64,000 nucleotides of DNA from Rhodococcus rhodnii (GTDB lineage: Bacteria; Actinomycetota; Actinomycetes; Mycobacteriales; Pseudonocardiaceae). How positions within the stretch are numbered: the first letter of the stretch is position 1; every line of letters starts with the position of its first letter. The stretch spans positions 58,920-122,919 of the forward strand of contig JOAA01000027.1 of assembly GCA_000720375.1 (NCBI GenBank), given 5' to 3'. A model generated the notes under the pieces. The model worked only from the letters and a program-made list of their open reading frames with translations, made no database searches and had not been told where the DNA came from. Below, in pieces: positions 36,501 to 43,781 of this stretch. A program made the position numbers and the translations under genes.

Positions 36501-39290
36501 CAGCTCGTCGCCCTCGTTCGCGTTCACGGTGAGGCGTAACGACTCCGGCTCGGGGACCTGGCCGTTGACGATGTCGATGACCTTCTTGGCCAGCAACGCA
36601 CCCCGGCGCTTGACCGTGAACACCACCCGCGAGTCGCGGTTCTGCCCGTCCAAGGCCAGGGCCGGCTGCACGATCAGCTCGCCCGAGCGCGTCGCGGTGT
36701 AGGAGCCCTGCGGCGCGGTCAGCGTGGTGACCGGGTACATGTCCAGATCGAATGGCGGGGAGATCTTCATGGTGGGGTTGCCGTTCTGGTCGAAGACCGG
36801 CACTCCCCCGTCCGCGGCGGTGTAGTGGGCGGACGGAACCCAGTGCAACGCGCCCGCGTCGATCGGCGAGTCGACGCGCAGCCGCCACGACAGCGTGTCG
36901 TTGGCCGTCACCGGGATGTCCAGGTTGATCGGCACGGTCCCGCCCGTGGCCGCGGGCAGATTGCCGGTGAACACATCCCTGCCATTGCGGGTGATCACGA
37001 CCGCGACGTCGTCGGTCGTCGGACCGACCTTCGACACGTCACCGGACAGGTGCAGCGTCCCGGTGATCGGAGCGGTCACTGTGGACGGACGACCGCCCAG
37101 AGTGAAGTCACGCGAGGCGAGGTAGCGGTGGTTGTCCAGGCCGTTGACGTCCGTACCGGCCGGGATACCGGTGTAGGTGACGTCCGGATTCCAGGAGACC
37201 TGATCGAACTTCCCGTCCAGCACGGACTGCACCCGGAAGTACAACCGATCACCCCGGCGGACCTGCACAGCGTCCACTCCGGACGGTGTGTGCACGGCGT
37301 GGTCGTCGGGCATGATCCGCTGCGACCACAGCTCACTGTTCTCGTGCTGCACCGCGACCCGGACACCATCAGCCTTCTCATCCGAACCCGCGTCGTCAGG
37401 CAGTTGCACCCCGCCCGCGATCCGGACCGTACCGTCGAACGGCGCCACCCATCGGCGAACGCTGTCCAGCAACGGGAAAGCGTCGACCTGCCGCTCGAAC
37501 TCGCGCGTCTGGTCACCCACGATGGTGCCGCTCGCACCGCCGGTCCCGATCGGTACCGGGGTGTCCTTGCTGTTCGCGCTGTACGCCGGATTGCCGTTCG
37601 CGTCAAGGAAACCGAACAGCACACTGCCATTCGTCACCAGGTCGGACAGGCCATCGCCGTTGACGTCGGAGAAGTACCGGTCGGTGCGCGTGGTGGTCGA
37701 GACGTGGTTGAGCTGTGCGGTCACACCGATGTACGACTCGACACCCGTGGTGACCGACCTGGTCGACTCCGAGGAGATACCTGGCAGGTTGTTCAGCTTG
37801 ATCGGGGTGTCACCGAACTTCTGCTGCCCAGCCGGCCCGGACAGGTTCGGCCGGTAGAACACGCCGGCGCCGGTGCGGAACACCTTGTCCGGCAACGAGT
37901 CGCCGTTGACGTCGGTCAGCGCCAGCAGGCCCTCGCTCGACCCGGCGTTGTACCCGACCTTGCCGCCCGCGGAACCGGGCTTGCGGGCCACGGCCGGGTT
38001 GAAACCGACATAGAGGTGCCCGCCGGCGCTGCGGGACGTGCTGGCCGACAAGGCGCTCGCCTGACCATCGGGCACGGACGCGCCCAGCGAGTCGTTGTGG
38101 GTGGTCCAGCCCGCGGCGTCAGAGAACGCACGGTACTCGCCAGTGCCAGTGCGGATGTCGTCGAAGTAGTCGAACGTGTGCGTGTTGAAGATCCGCAGGT
38201 CCTCGCCGTACTGCGAGACCGACTGCAACAGGGTCTTGCCGAACGCGCCGGTGCGGTAGTTCAGTTCGTAGGCGCGGATCGGCTTGTCATCGATGAAGAC
38301 CTCCACCCGCCGCAACAGATCGGCCGTGACCCGCTTGAACCCGGCACGTGCCTCGATCGTCACGTCCTGGCGCCGCGGCTCACCACGCTCCCGGTCCCGG
38401 ATGAACGTGATCGAGTACCGGCCCTCGATCTTGCCTTGACCGGTATAGGTGATCCGTTTCGGATAGAGGTCGACGCCCTCGACGGTGCCGCCGGCCACGC
38501 CCACGTCCGCGACCCGGACATTGTGGTAGCGCACGAAGTTGTCGTTGGTGTCCCGCACCTCACGCAACGCCCACATCGCGATGTTGCCCGCGTCGTCGGT
38601 GAGCGTCGTGCTCTCACCGGCGGCGTCGGGCGGCCCGCCGAATATCGATCTTGTGCCGTCCTTCGCGGTGACTTCCCACCAGTAGTTTCGCGGGTTGTCA
38701 CCGTGCCGGACAATTCTGTCGAACTTTCCCTCGACCCGAGTGTGGAAGATCTTCTCCGCGGTGCGCGCCTGCAATTCGGTGCGATGCGCGACGGGTGTCA
38801 ACTGCTCCCCGTTGAACAAATAGGTTTCCGTTTCCAGACCGCCGTGATAGCGCGGTACGCCCCATCTCGTGTCGATCGTGATCGCCTGCGTGGCGACCGT
38901 CCACCCGGCCCCGGCCCAGCTGTTCTCCGCGGCTGAGCTGTACGTCAGCGCGACACTCGGCTGGACGCCACCCCGCCCCGGCGGAACCTCGATGGGGTAC
39001 GCCAGCCGGGCATCACCCATGTTGCTGGGCGACGGCGGCTGGATCATATTGATCTTCGAGCCAGGGTCGGCGGTCTGGATGTCCTTGAGCTGATTGGCAT
39101 TGAACGACGCACCGTCCGGATGCGCCGGGACATCCACCACACCGTCACCCGGCGCGGCGGCGGGCGACGGTGGGCCGGCGATCCGCGCGGGCGTGGTGAC
39201 CAGGCCCGCGACCAGGGCCAGAACCACCCCCAGCGTCACGGTTCTCCGGCGAACTCCCGACAGGCGATGACGCTGACGCCAGGTGGTCAT
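30501..39290 (-). CDS. Secreted RHS/SpvB polymorphic toxin with Hint domain and C-terminal papain-fold-like toxin domain
   Basis: Encodes 2929 residues from ATG 39290 (AAAGG and GGGA upstream). Order: signal peptide (RRRTVTLGVVLALVAGLVTT), SpvB domain (about 60-370, RLAYPIEVPPGRGGVQPSVA), FG-GAP/VCBS motifs (DVNGDSLPD near 460, DVNGDGLSD, DINGDGFAD near 1400), a long YD-repeat RHS shell, the RHS core (YNGKEFDKETGLYYYGARYY, near 2505), a hydrophobic pretoxin segment, and a Hint domain (about 2670-2815: SFTPETPVRMADGSSKPI, TDEHPFWV, ending VDVLVHNA). The last about 105 residues are the effector: NGCEECAKEI, GWHFHHVVVKDGRVYD, giving a Cys-His-Asp set like papain-fold (Tox-PL) protease or deamidase toxins. 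The RHS cage likely encloses the toxin, and Hint may release it by autoproteolysis. Toxin subclass is inferred. Confidence 0.9.
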   Translation of the reverse strand: MTTWRQRHRLSGVRRRTVTLGVVLALVAGLVTTPARIAGPPSPAAAPGDGVVDVPAHPDGASFNANQLKDIQTADPGSKINMIQPPSPSNMGDARLAYPIEVPPGRGGVQPSVALTYSSAAENSWAGAGWTVATQAITIDTRWGVPRYHGGLETETYLFNGEQLTPVAHRTELQARTAEKIFHTRVEGKFDRIVRHGDNPRNYWWEVTAKDGTRSIFGGPPDAAGESTTLTDDAGNIAMWALREVRDTNDNFVRYHNVRVADVGVAGGTVEGVDLYPKRITYTGQGKIEGRYSITFIRDRERGEPRRQDVTIEARAGFKRVTADLLRRVEVFIDDKPIRAYELNYRTGAFGKTLLQSVSQYGEDLRIFNTHTFDYFDDIRTGTGEYRAFSDAAGWTTHNDSLGASVPDGQASALSASTSRSAGGHLYVGFNPAVARKPGSAGGKVGYNAGSSEGLLALTDVNGDSLPDKVFRTGAGVFYRPNLSGPAGQQKFGDTPIKLNNLPGISSESTRSVTTGVESYIGVTAQLNHVSTTTRTDRYFSDVNGDGLSDLVTNGSVLFGFLDANGNPAYSANSKDTPVPIGTGGASGTIVGDQTREFERQVDAFPLLDSVRRWVAPFDGTVRIAGGVQLPDDAGSDEKADGVRVAVQHENSELWSQRIMPDDHAVHTPSGVDAVQVRRGDRLYFRVQSVLDGKFDQVSWNPDVTYTGIPAGTDVNGLDNHRYLASRDFTLGGRPSTVTAPITGTLHLSGDVSKVGPTTDDVAVVITRNGRDVFTGNLPAATGGTVPINLDIPVTANDTLSWRLRVDSPIDAGALHWVPSAHYTAADGGVPVFDQNGNPTMKISPPFDLDMYPVTTLTAPQGSYTATRSGELIVQPALALDGQNRDSRVVFTVKRRGALLAKKVIDIVNGQVPEPESLRLTVNANEGDELFFDFATLDTTLPARLTSQSASVSTDGVTFDPVPSALHASADQGAFAQPYRGWAAIGYNGNRDRATTPINQADLVIDQNYRNRIPAAPKESDVPGFEGRVTPPNAIVLAPRPAEGQWGSEDGNTWVANTGAAASRLGTDRIDVANDAEFAGATGVSRVADSRQISTTFGAGLPGIPIGAGASVARGTSSGQVDFLDLNGDGFPDVVGSAGIQYSDMTGGLGSTRGTLGTGNVRESDSRAFTASANAGSPARTTSNGRGHSAPPADKAANTAQNGSEMPSLGIGGSVGGGEADGKFDLLDINGDALPDRVFENGTAALNLGYRFAAPEPWPGGPLNDANTRNAAVNLGFNTDFYGFAGGASATTGSSKTDASLMDMNGDGLADRVFSRDGNPLAVAINTGNGFLAPTTFQGSLGGINSDKNSSLGAGAYFTFGFCLGIFAGGCVVFNPGADLSTGIGRSEVALRDINGDGFADHIRSTRDNELIVAENRTGRTNLLKSVTRPLGGRFDLDYIRDGNTTDLPQSRFVLSSTRVFDGLRGDGQDVQLNTFRYEAGRYDRLEREFLGYGRVVSEQRDPGSGDAVFRTTTNEYRNDNFYVRGLLARSLTTDAAGRMFVEALNTYTLREVSTGKPADPRSTTATVFPLLSRSERRFYEGQAVAGKTTYSEFDYDEFGNTTRVFDAAEAGTADDVETRTGFTATDPACRERNIVGIDNSVQVVAVASKAVMRHRQATVDCKTGNITQNRALLADGSKAVTDMEYLGNGNLKAVVGPANKTGQRYRLDYGYDPVVGVHVETIVDSFNLRSVITHNYKYGLPESTVDENFQRVHYNYDRVGRVDFVAGPNEIPENRVTIDFEYHPDAEVPYAVSRHIDNTATEVRDDTMDIVQFVDGLGRVVQTKKDASVPPQPGAAPEPVMIVDGRQVFDFVGRAVEQYYPVTEPKGDNNFRYNPAVDSVRPTRTSHDVLNRPTRVVLPDDTVSATAYGFGPDRSGATQFETITTDANGKQRRAYTDVRELITSVKEFNPTGGQPVIWTSYGYDPLGQVTSVTDDRGNVTKAAYDNFGRRTVIDSPDAGKTETRYDLAGNMISKVTPNLRDKRKAIEYDYDFTRVTAIRYPIFTDNNVKYTYGALGAPENAAGRITEIRDAAGTVTRGYGSLGETVRETRTLGGIALSAGTSFTTLTRFDPFNRLLETTYPDGEKLTYGYDSGGQLTTVTGVKDSKDYTYLARQDYDKFENKVLTETGSGVRTTYSYDEADRRLATLKSQQPDGREFQNLSYRYDNVGNVTQLANDVPIPPAKGIGGPSTQTFGYDDLNRLTTASGEYRNTPDKLDRYKVDVAYDTIHNTTSKVQRHELVNAYGVAKPQDGTTYSYQYTYANGRPHAPSKIGREVNGYDANGNLIDIVTKHHEVQAFAGPPAEVSTSDDRTQFVWDEENRLACVHDDENRTVKQEPDSCSGHADPIARFVYDDSGNRVVKDGKDKHISPSKNFSQVNGQSFKHVFAGDDRLLTKKVEAKLEDEQFYFHADHLGSSGLVTDKSGKLVSHQEYFPFGETWVTESAERQPVPYQYNGKEFDKETGLYYYGARYYDPKSNLWQSTDPKLDTYLDGEGNEGVHNTANLGLYSYTYNNPLKHNDPDGSLVFLIPAVVGVVKVASWAAAAYSAYETGKAAYEGYQAVASGEKTVGEAARELAPVALEALATRGAGKLVERVVDKGVDFYRSYRSSGSTENAAKAAGNIADSAGCLRQNSFTPETPVRMADGSSKPISEVRIGDEVLATDPSIGRTEAKTVTDLIVGHGEKQLVAVTIDVDGDEGDRVATVTATDEHPFWVASENRWVNAEDLKPGHQLKTADHGLASVTLINVRTQVQLVYNLTVADIHTYYVGVPGNTAANVDVLVHNASAGCNILDPNWKPADPGTMKTINRNGCEECAKEIQGLIGGEIREIVAKPPYRLLDKYRGVNAGWHFHHVVVKDGRVYDKFTPREGLPIDEYKKLWDARDDINFGF

Positions 39291-39683
39291 GATCCCGGGA
39301 CCTTTCGTTCGGTGATTCGCACAGGATCTTCGTGATCGGCGACGCCAAATTACCGACACCCGACACGGCGCCGCAATTAATCAACCCATTCTCGAACAAC
39401 CACTCACCGAAAGGGTCCGATACGCTCAACCGCTTACGTCCCAGGGTGTATCAAATGCCTACAACAATGAGACGCGCGAACTTAACCTAGAAGGCCGGTC
39501 AAAAACTCCACGGCGTTTGTGCCATCGCCATCCGAACCAACCGCCGATCGACTGAATGGACCGCATTCCCGGCCACCAGCGATGCCGGAGCGAGCCAACC
39601 GCCTTTGCTCGAAGGCTTCCAGCGACTCGGACCGCACATCGAGAGCGACAGAGCCTCTTGCGTCCAGCGCGATGCGTGCACAA

Positions 39684-39727
39684 GACAGTGCCGTTCGGCT
39701 GGCGAGCGAGAGCCGAGCGGCACTGTC
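39684..39727. terminator. Hairpin with 17-bp stem
   Basis: GACAGTGCCGTTCGGCT pairs with AGCCGAGCGGCACTGTC around a ten-base loop, with one G-T pair. It lies about 290 bp beyond the lipoprotein stop, so it may be a backup terminator or a structured RNA. Confidence 0.5.
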
Positions 39728-39911
39728 CTAATCGGATCGATCAGGTGGGGAGGACATGTGACCGCTGCCGCTCTGCCGGGCCAATTTCGATGCCCAAGCT
39801 CCCGCGCAGTCGCGGCTGTGCACCAGTGACGGGCGGCATGGCTACCTTGAGGGCTTCGTCTCCGGCCCGCAGGGGCCGTCGATGATCGGTCTGCGCTGGT
39901 AGATGCTCGCT

Positions 39912-39940
39912 GGCCGGGGTGGCCCCGGCTCACCCCGGCC
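39912..39940 (-). terminator. Hairpin terminator after the lipoprotein gene
   Basis: Perfect 10-bp stem GGCCGGGGTG / CACCCCGGCC with a nine-base loop, starting 78 bp past the lipoprotein stop in the direction of transcription. Confidence 0.55.
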
Positions 39941-40017
39941 GGCTGGCCACGCGCGAAGGGCTTCGAACCGACCGGCAAGACCCGTCTGACTGCAGCGATG
40001 AGTTCTGAGCGGCACGG

Positions 40018-40617
40018 TCAGAACTTGATGCGCAGGTCGCCTACGTGCCAGGTTCCGTTGTGCTTCTTCAGTTCCAGGCTGACACTGAACGATTCGACGT
40101 TGCCGGTCGCGCCGATGAGCGCGAGCTCGTGCAACGTGCGGCCGTCAACGCTGATAGCGGTGTCCGCCACCGTGACGGTATCGCCTTGGGGTGCCACGCC
40201 GGTCGCCTTGACCTTCGCCTGCGGCGGCAGCTTGACGCCGGGCTTGGCCCAGGCTTCGTGCAGCGACTCCAATGTCTTCTTCGCTTCGGGACCGTTGCAC
40301 ACAGTCTCGGCGTCCTTGTCCGGAGCCATCGCGGGCGCACTCGCCAGGCATGCCTCCTTGTAACGCTTCTGCAGAATCTGGGTGACCCAGGACTCAACCG
40401 CGGCGGCCGGGCTGTCCGCGGGAGCATCGGCGCTGCTCGATTTGCTCGTGGCACTCGGCGCAGTCGCGGTTGGACTGGTGCCGCCGCCGGGTGCGGCGGT
40501 GCTCGTCCCCGCAACGGTCGAGCCGCACGCGGCCAGGCCGAACGCCATCGCAGGCACCAGAACAGCCAATTCGAGCCACCGCGGGTTCGCCGTCGAAACA
40601 ATGCCCTTGTGTCGCAT
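40018..40617 (-). CDS. Small lipoprotein with NTF2-like extracytoplasmic domain
   Basis: Encodes 199 residues from ATG 40617, which has AAGGAG five bases upstream (the frame from 40695 is a non-coding extension). Signal region LELAVLVPAMAFGLAACGS ends in a lipobox (LAAC). A Ser/Thr/Ala/Pro linker of about 35 residues follows, then a domain starting AAAVESWVTQILQKRYKEAC with cysteines in YKEACLAS and ETVCNGPE, and ending SLELKKHNGTWHVGDLRI. The latter is the 'product-W-V' strand pattern of small NTF2/DUF4878-like lipoproteins common in actinomycetes. Function unknown; it sits in the outer leaflet of the membrane. Confidence 0.7.
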   Translation of the reverse strand: MRHKGIVSTANPRWLELAVLVPAMAFGLAACGSTVAGTSTAAPGGGTSPTATAPSATSKSSSADAPADSPAAAVESWVTQILQKRYKEACLASAPAMAPDKDAETVCNGPEAKKTLESLHEAWAKPGVKLPPQAKVKATGVAPQGDTVTVADTAISVDGRTLHELALIGATGNVESFSVSLELKKHNGTWHVGDLRIKF

Positions 40618-40834
40618 GAAACTCCTTGGGATCAATGGATACGGGCCGAACGTATCCATGTCGGTCCCTGGCAGGTGCGGCGGCATGCCGGTCACGAATC
40701 CGGCGGATGTGCTAGAGCCGACGGCTCCGGATTCGGGTGTGCGACAGGGTTTTCCCAGCCACGCTCTCTGCCGGGACGAATCAGCCGGTCAGGGCTACTG
40801 AGCTGAATCGGCGCGTGGCTGAAACTCGCCACGT

Positions 40835-41797
40835 TCATCGACGGGCATGGCCTGTGCTCAGTCGATGGTGTGATGCCTGTCCCCTGTCCAGAACCTGGTC
40901 CCGGAACCGACGGGGCGAGATGGCGAACTCCGCCCTGAACAGCTTGCCGAAATGGCTCGGGTCGCGTAGTCCCCAGCGCGCGGCGACGGAGTAGACCGGC
41001 AGATGTATCAGGTCAGGGTCGGCCAGGTCGCGACGAATGCGCTCCAGCCGACGCCGCCGGATGTGCTCACATACGGTCTCGCCCCGGTCGCGGAACAGAT
41101 GATGCAGGTAGCGCAGGGACACATGATGGGCAGCTGCGACTGCCGCGGGCGACAGGTCCTCGGCGAGATGACGGTCGAGGTATTCGAGAATCTGTCCCAA
41201 CAGCGGGCTTTGCTCGTGTCCGCGGTCGACGTCGCGAATGACGGTACGGAGTAGGTACGCGATGTGTTCGCCTACTTCGCGCCTGGACACCGGACCGAGT
41301 CCCGGGGCGGAATGCACCAACTCGGTGAGGGCGGCGGCGAGCACCCTGCCTGCCGGGGTGCGTGACGGCCGCGCGTCCGCTGTAGCGCCGACGGTGGCCT
41401 GCGCGAGCGACGTCGTCGCGGCATCGAGAGTCATCACCAGGTACCGGTACGGTCCGTTCAGTTCCAGTTGGAACGGGCGGATTCCGGTGTACAGCACGAA
41501 CTCACCGCACTGCAGCTTCATGGCGTGCCCGCTCTGCTCCAGCGTGCCGCTGCCGGACAGCAACAGACCGAGCAGGTATTGCGTGGTGGCCGGGACAGGC
41601 GGTGGCACCGGCCGGACCTGAACCCAGTCGTCGCCAACGATGTCGCAGGCGCCCAGCAATCCGAAGCGGTGCGACCGCAACTCGGCGTCGTAACGCGCCC
41701 TGGTGCGCACCAATACGGAGTCGCGCGGATGACGAGTCGCGTCGGTGTCCAGGTAGCCGGACACCAGCGCGCCGTCCTTTCGGTGTTCTATCGGCAT
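40835..41797 (-). CDS. AraC-family transcriptional regulator
   Basis: Encodes 320 residues from ATG 41797 (GGAGG seven bases upstream). The N-terminal half is an AraC-binding-like cupin region (YLLGLLLSGSGTLEQSGHAM, GEFVLYTGIRPFQLELNG). The C-terminal half has two HTH motifs: DLSPAAVAAAHHVSLRYLHH then LFRDRGETVCEHIRRRRLERIR, and PVYSVAARWGLRDPSHFGKL then FRAEFAISPRRFR. It is divergent from the secreted lipase gene, with 141 bp between start codons, so it probably controls that gene in response to a small ligand. Confidence 0.9.
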   Translation of the reverse strand: MPIEHRKDGALVSGYLDTDATRHPRDSVLVRTRARYDAELRSHRFGLLGACDIVGDDWVQVRPVPPPVPATTQYLLGLLLSGSGTLEQSGHAMKLQCGEFVLYTGIRPFQLELNGPYRYLVMTLDAATTSLAQATVGATADARPSRTPAGRVLAAALTELVHSAPGLGPVSRREVGEHIAYLLRTVIRDVDRGHEQSPLLGQILEYLDRHLAEDLSPAAVAAAHHVSLRYLHHLFRDRGETVCEHIRRRRLERIRRDLADPDLIHLPVYSVAARWGLRDPSHFGKLFRAEFAISPRRFRDQVLDRGQASHHRLSTGHARR

Positions 41798-41938
41798 CGC
41801 ACACCTCCGGCTGTGCATCGTGGCACCACCATTGTGCGTTGCCTTACCAGGCGGATCACGACGTTTGCCGGATGCTCCCTTGGTGGCCGCGGTTGTCCTT
41901 GCCCAGGCCTGTTTGCAAGCCCGGCGAACGGAGGTCTC

Positions 41939-43168
41939 ATGCGGTTGAAGATCACTTCGAAAGCGGTTGTGGCCGCCATGACCATGTCGGTGATCGTGGT
42001 ATGCAACTCCGCTGTCGCACAGCCCGCGGTGGCGGCCCTCGACTCACCGAAAGGTGGACCCTCAGGCACCGGATTCTGGACCGCGGTGCCCGAGCAAGTG
42101 CCAGCCGAAGCCAAGCCTGGCGATGTCCTCTGGGTGCAGCGCCGCACGGACGCACCTCGCGCAGCGCGTGGCTGGAACGTTGTCTACGTCTCCGAGATCC
42201 AGCCTGGGCTGAAGAAGTACGTCTCCGGGCAGATCTTCGCGCCGAACCGGCTGTCGGCACGCCCACGCGACGTCGTGCTCTGGAACCATCCCACCGCCGG
42301 GATGACCGACGACTGCGCCCCCTCAAGGCAAACGCTGAACACCGCCGAGCCGGATCTCACCAACACCAACGTCATACCGGCGATCCAGGCCCTGATGGAT
42401 GCCGGCCACCTGGTTGTGGCCAGTGACTATCCGGGACTCGGAGTAGCCGGGCCGGAGTACTACATGGCCGGTGATCCGAACGCCAAAGCGGCGCTGGATC
42501 TTGTCCGCGCCGCGCGCAACGTCCCGGAGCTGCGCGCATCCGCGAGGTTCGTGCAGTACGGCTGGTCCCAAGGTGGCCAGACCTCGCAACACGTCGACGC
42601 GATCGCCTCGTCCTACGCGCCGGAACTTCGCCCGATGGGCACCGGGCTGATCGCACCGGCGACCAGGATCCGGGATCTCACGCTGAACTCGATGCGCCAC
42701 AAAGGTTTGGGTGGATACGTGATCGCCACACTACGCGGAATCCAGGCAGCCCACCCCAGCCTCAGGTTCCGGGACTTCCTGACCGCGGAAGCCATGGAGG
42801 CATTGCCCATACTGGCTGACGGCTGCTGGGACATGTGGAGCCGAGGAAGCATGTTGGTCGATCCCTACCAGCCTGACGCGATGGCCGCTGACCGCGCCTG
42901 GTCCAAGGCGATGGCCGCGATCGACGACTTCCACCCCGCCGGCACCATGCCGTACGCGATCTTCCAAGGCGCGGACGACGACACCGTGCCGCCGGCGTTC
43001 ACCCGGCGTGAGCGGGAAGTGCTGTGCACGGCCGGATCCAGGGTTCTCTACACCGAAGTCGCCGGCCGTGACCACGGCTCCATCGTCGCGGACGCGGCCA
43101 AAGCGCTGCCGCGCTGGTTCGCCGACCGATTCGCCGGCAGACCAGCGCCTGACAATTGCTCTTCGTGA
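41939..43168 (+). CDS. Secretory lipase (LIP-family alpha/beta hydrolase)
   Basis: Encodes 409 residues; ATG 41939 is preceded by GGAGG at ideal spacing, although the open frame extends far upstream through the divergent AraC gene. Sec signal at the N-terminus (KAVVAAMTMSVIVVCNSAVA). The body follows the LIP family: VVLWNHPTAGMTDDCAPS, VVASDYPGLGVAG, nucleophile elbow YGWSQGGQ, acid region QGADDDTVPPAFT and RDHGSIVADA with the catalytic His. Expected to release fatty acids from esters or triglycerides outside the cell. Two or more cysteines (DDCAPS, DNCSS) could form disulfides. Confidence 0.88.
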   Translation: MRLKITSKAVVAAMTMSVIVVCNSAVAQPAVAALDSPKGGPSGTGFWTAVPEQVPAEAKPGDVLWVQRRTDAPRAARGWNVVYVSEIQPGLKKYVSGQIFAPNRLSARPRDVVLWNHPTAGMTDDCAPSRQTLNTAEPDLTNTNVIPAIQALMDAGHLVVASDYPGLGVAGPEYYMAGDPNAKAALDLVRAARNVPELRASARFVQYGWSQGGQTSQHVDAIASSYAPELRPMGTGLIAPATRIRDLTLNSMRHKGLGGYVIATLRGIQAAHPSLRFRDFLTAEAMEALPILADGCWDMWSRGSMLVDPYQPDAMAADRAWSKAMAAIDDFHPAGTMPYAIFQGADDDTVPPAFTRREREVLCTAGSRVLYTEVAGRDHGSIVADAAKALPRWFADRFAGRPAPDNCSS

Positions 43169-43253
43169 CAGCCGTTCCCCGGCACTTCCGGCCGCGGGCC
43201 ATCACTTCCGGCGTGGAAAGCAGGACGTCTTGTCGACGGGGTGAGTTTCGGCC

Positions 43254-43712
43254 TCAGTTTCCATCGGCAAGAACGGGCTTGCTTTCCACGCTGTCCCCGA
43301 GTTCGTCGTCAGGCACGCCGATGTTCTGGCAGGCAGTCAGGCGCCACTGCCCGTCTTCCTTGGCCATGACCCACAGCGGAGACCCCACGTCCAGCCCATC
43401 GGGTGTCTGGTAAATCTGACGCAACTTGACCGCGGCAACGTCGGGGCGGATGAACAACACGTGTTCCAGCTCGAACGTGACCGTCATGCCCTGCATCCCA
43501 CCGGGAAGCACCTGGTAGGTGAATGTCGAGATCTCGTCAAGGCCGAACAGGCGCTTGCCGCCGCCCGTCGTCCAGATCGCGTCGGCCCGAAACAGCCGCA
43601 GGAAGTCCTCAGGGCGCTCGTTGTTCTGCGCGTTTTCGACCGTGGCGACCACCCGCCTGATCGCTTCGATCTCCGCGTCGCGTGTCCGTGCGTCGATGTT
43701 CGCTGTGCTCAT
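43254..43712 (-). CDS. SnoaL/SgcJ-like NTF2-fold protein
   Basis: Encodes 152 residues. The sequence fits the SgcJ/EcaC group of NTF2-like proteins: IEAIRRVVATVENAQNNERPEDFLRLFRADAIWTTGGGKRL, then a beta-sheet body with VAAVKLRQIYQTPDG and a WVMAKEDGQWRLTACQN strand. The group includes small cyclases, isomerases and proteins of unknown activity in natural-product pathways; no catalytic residues can be assigned here. ATG 43712 has GGTGAG upstream; a GTG at 43721 would add three residues. Its 3' end converges on the lipase gene 85 bp away. Confidence 0.8.
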   Translation of the reverse strand: MSTANIDARTRDAEIEAIRRVVATVENAQNNERPEDFLRLFRADAIWTTGGGKRLFGLDEISTFTYQVLPGGMQGMTVTFELEHVLFIRPDVAAVKLRQIYQTPDGLDVGSPLWVMAKEDGQWRLTACQNIGVPDDELGDSVESKPVLADGN

Positions 43713-43781
43713 GAAGCTCACCCTGGACCTTCAAGCGCACTTGAAGTCAAGGAAACCAAGCTGTGTTCCAGGCCTGCGACG

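Larger units (their letters stand above)
39291..40017. other. Long intergenic region with two hairpins
   Basis: About 730 bp between the RHS toxin (minus) and the lipoprotein (minus). It should contain the toxin promoter. Overlapping frames on both strands have no ribosome binding sites or recognisable domains. A short plus-strand stretch near 39808-39894 has coding-like GC bias but is too short to identify. Confidence 0.4.

Noticed and set aside
41468..41938. N-terminal extension of the lipase frame
   Set aside because: It is antisense to the AraC gene; the ATG at 41939 has a strong ribosome binding site and begins a signal peptide.
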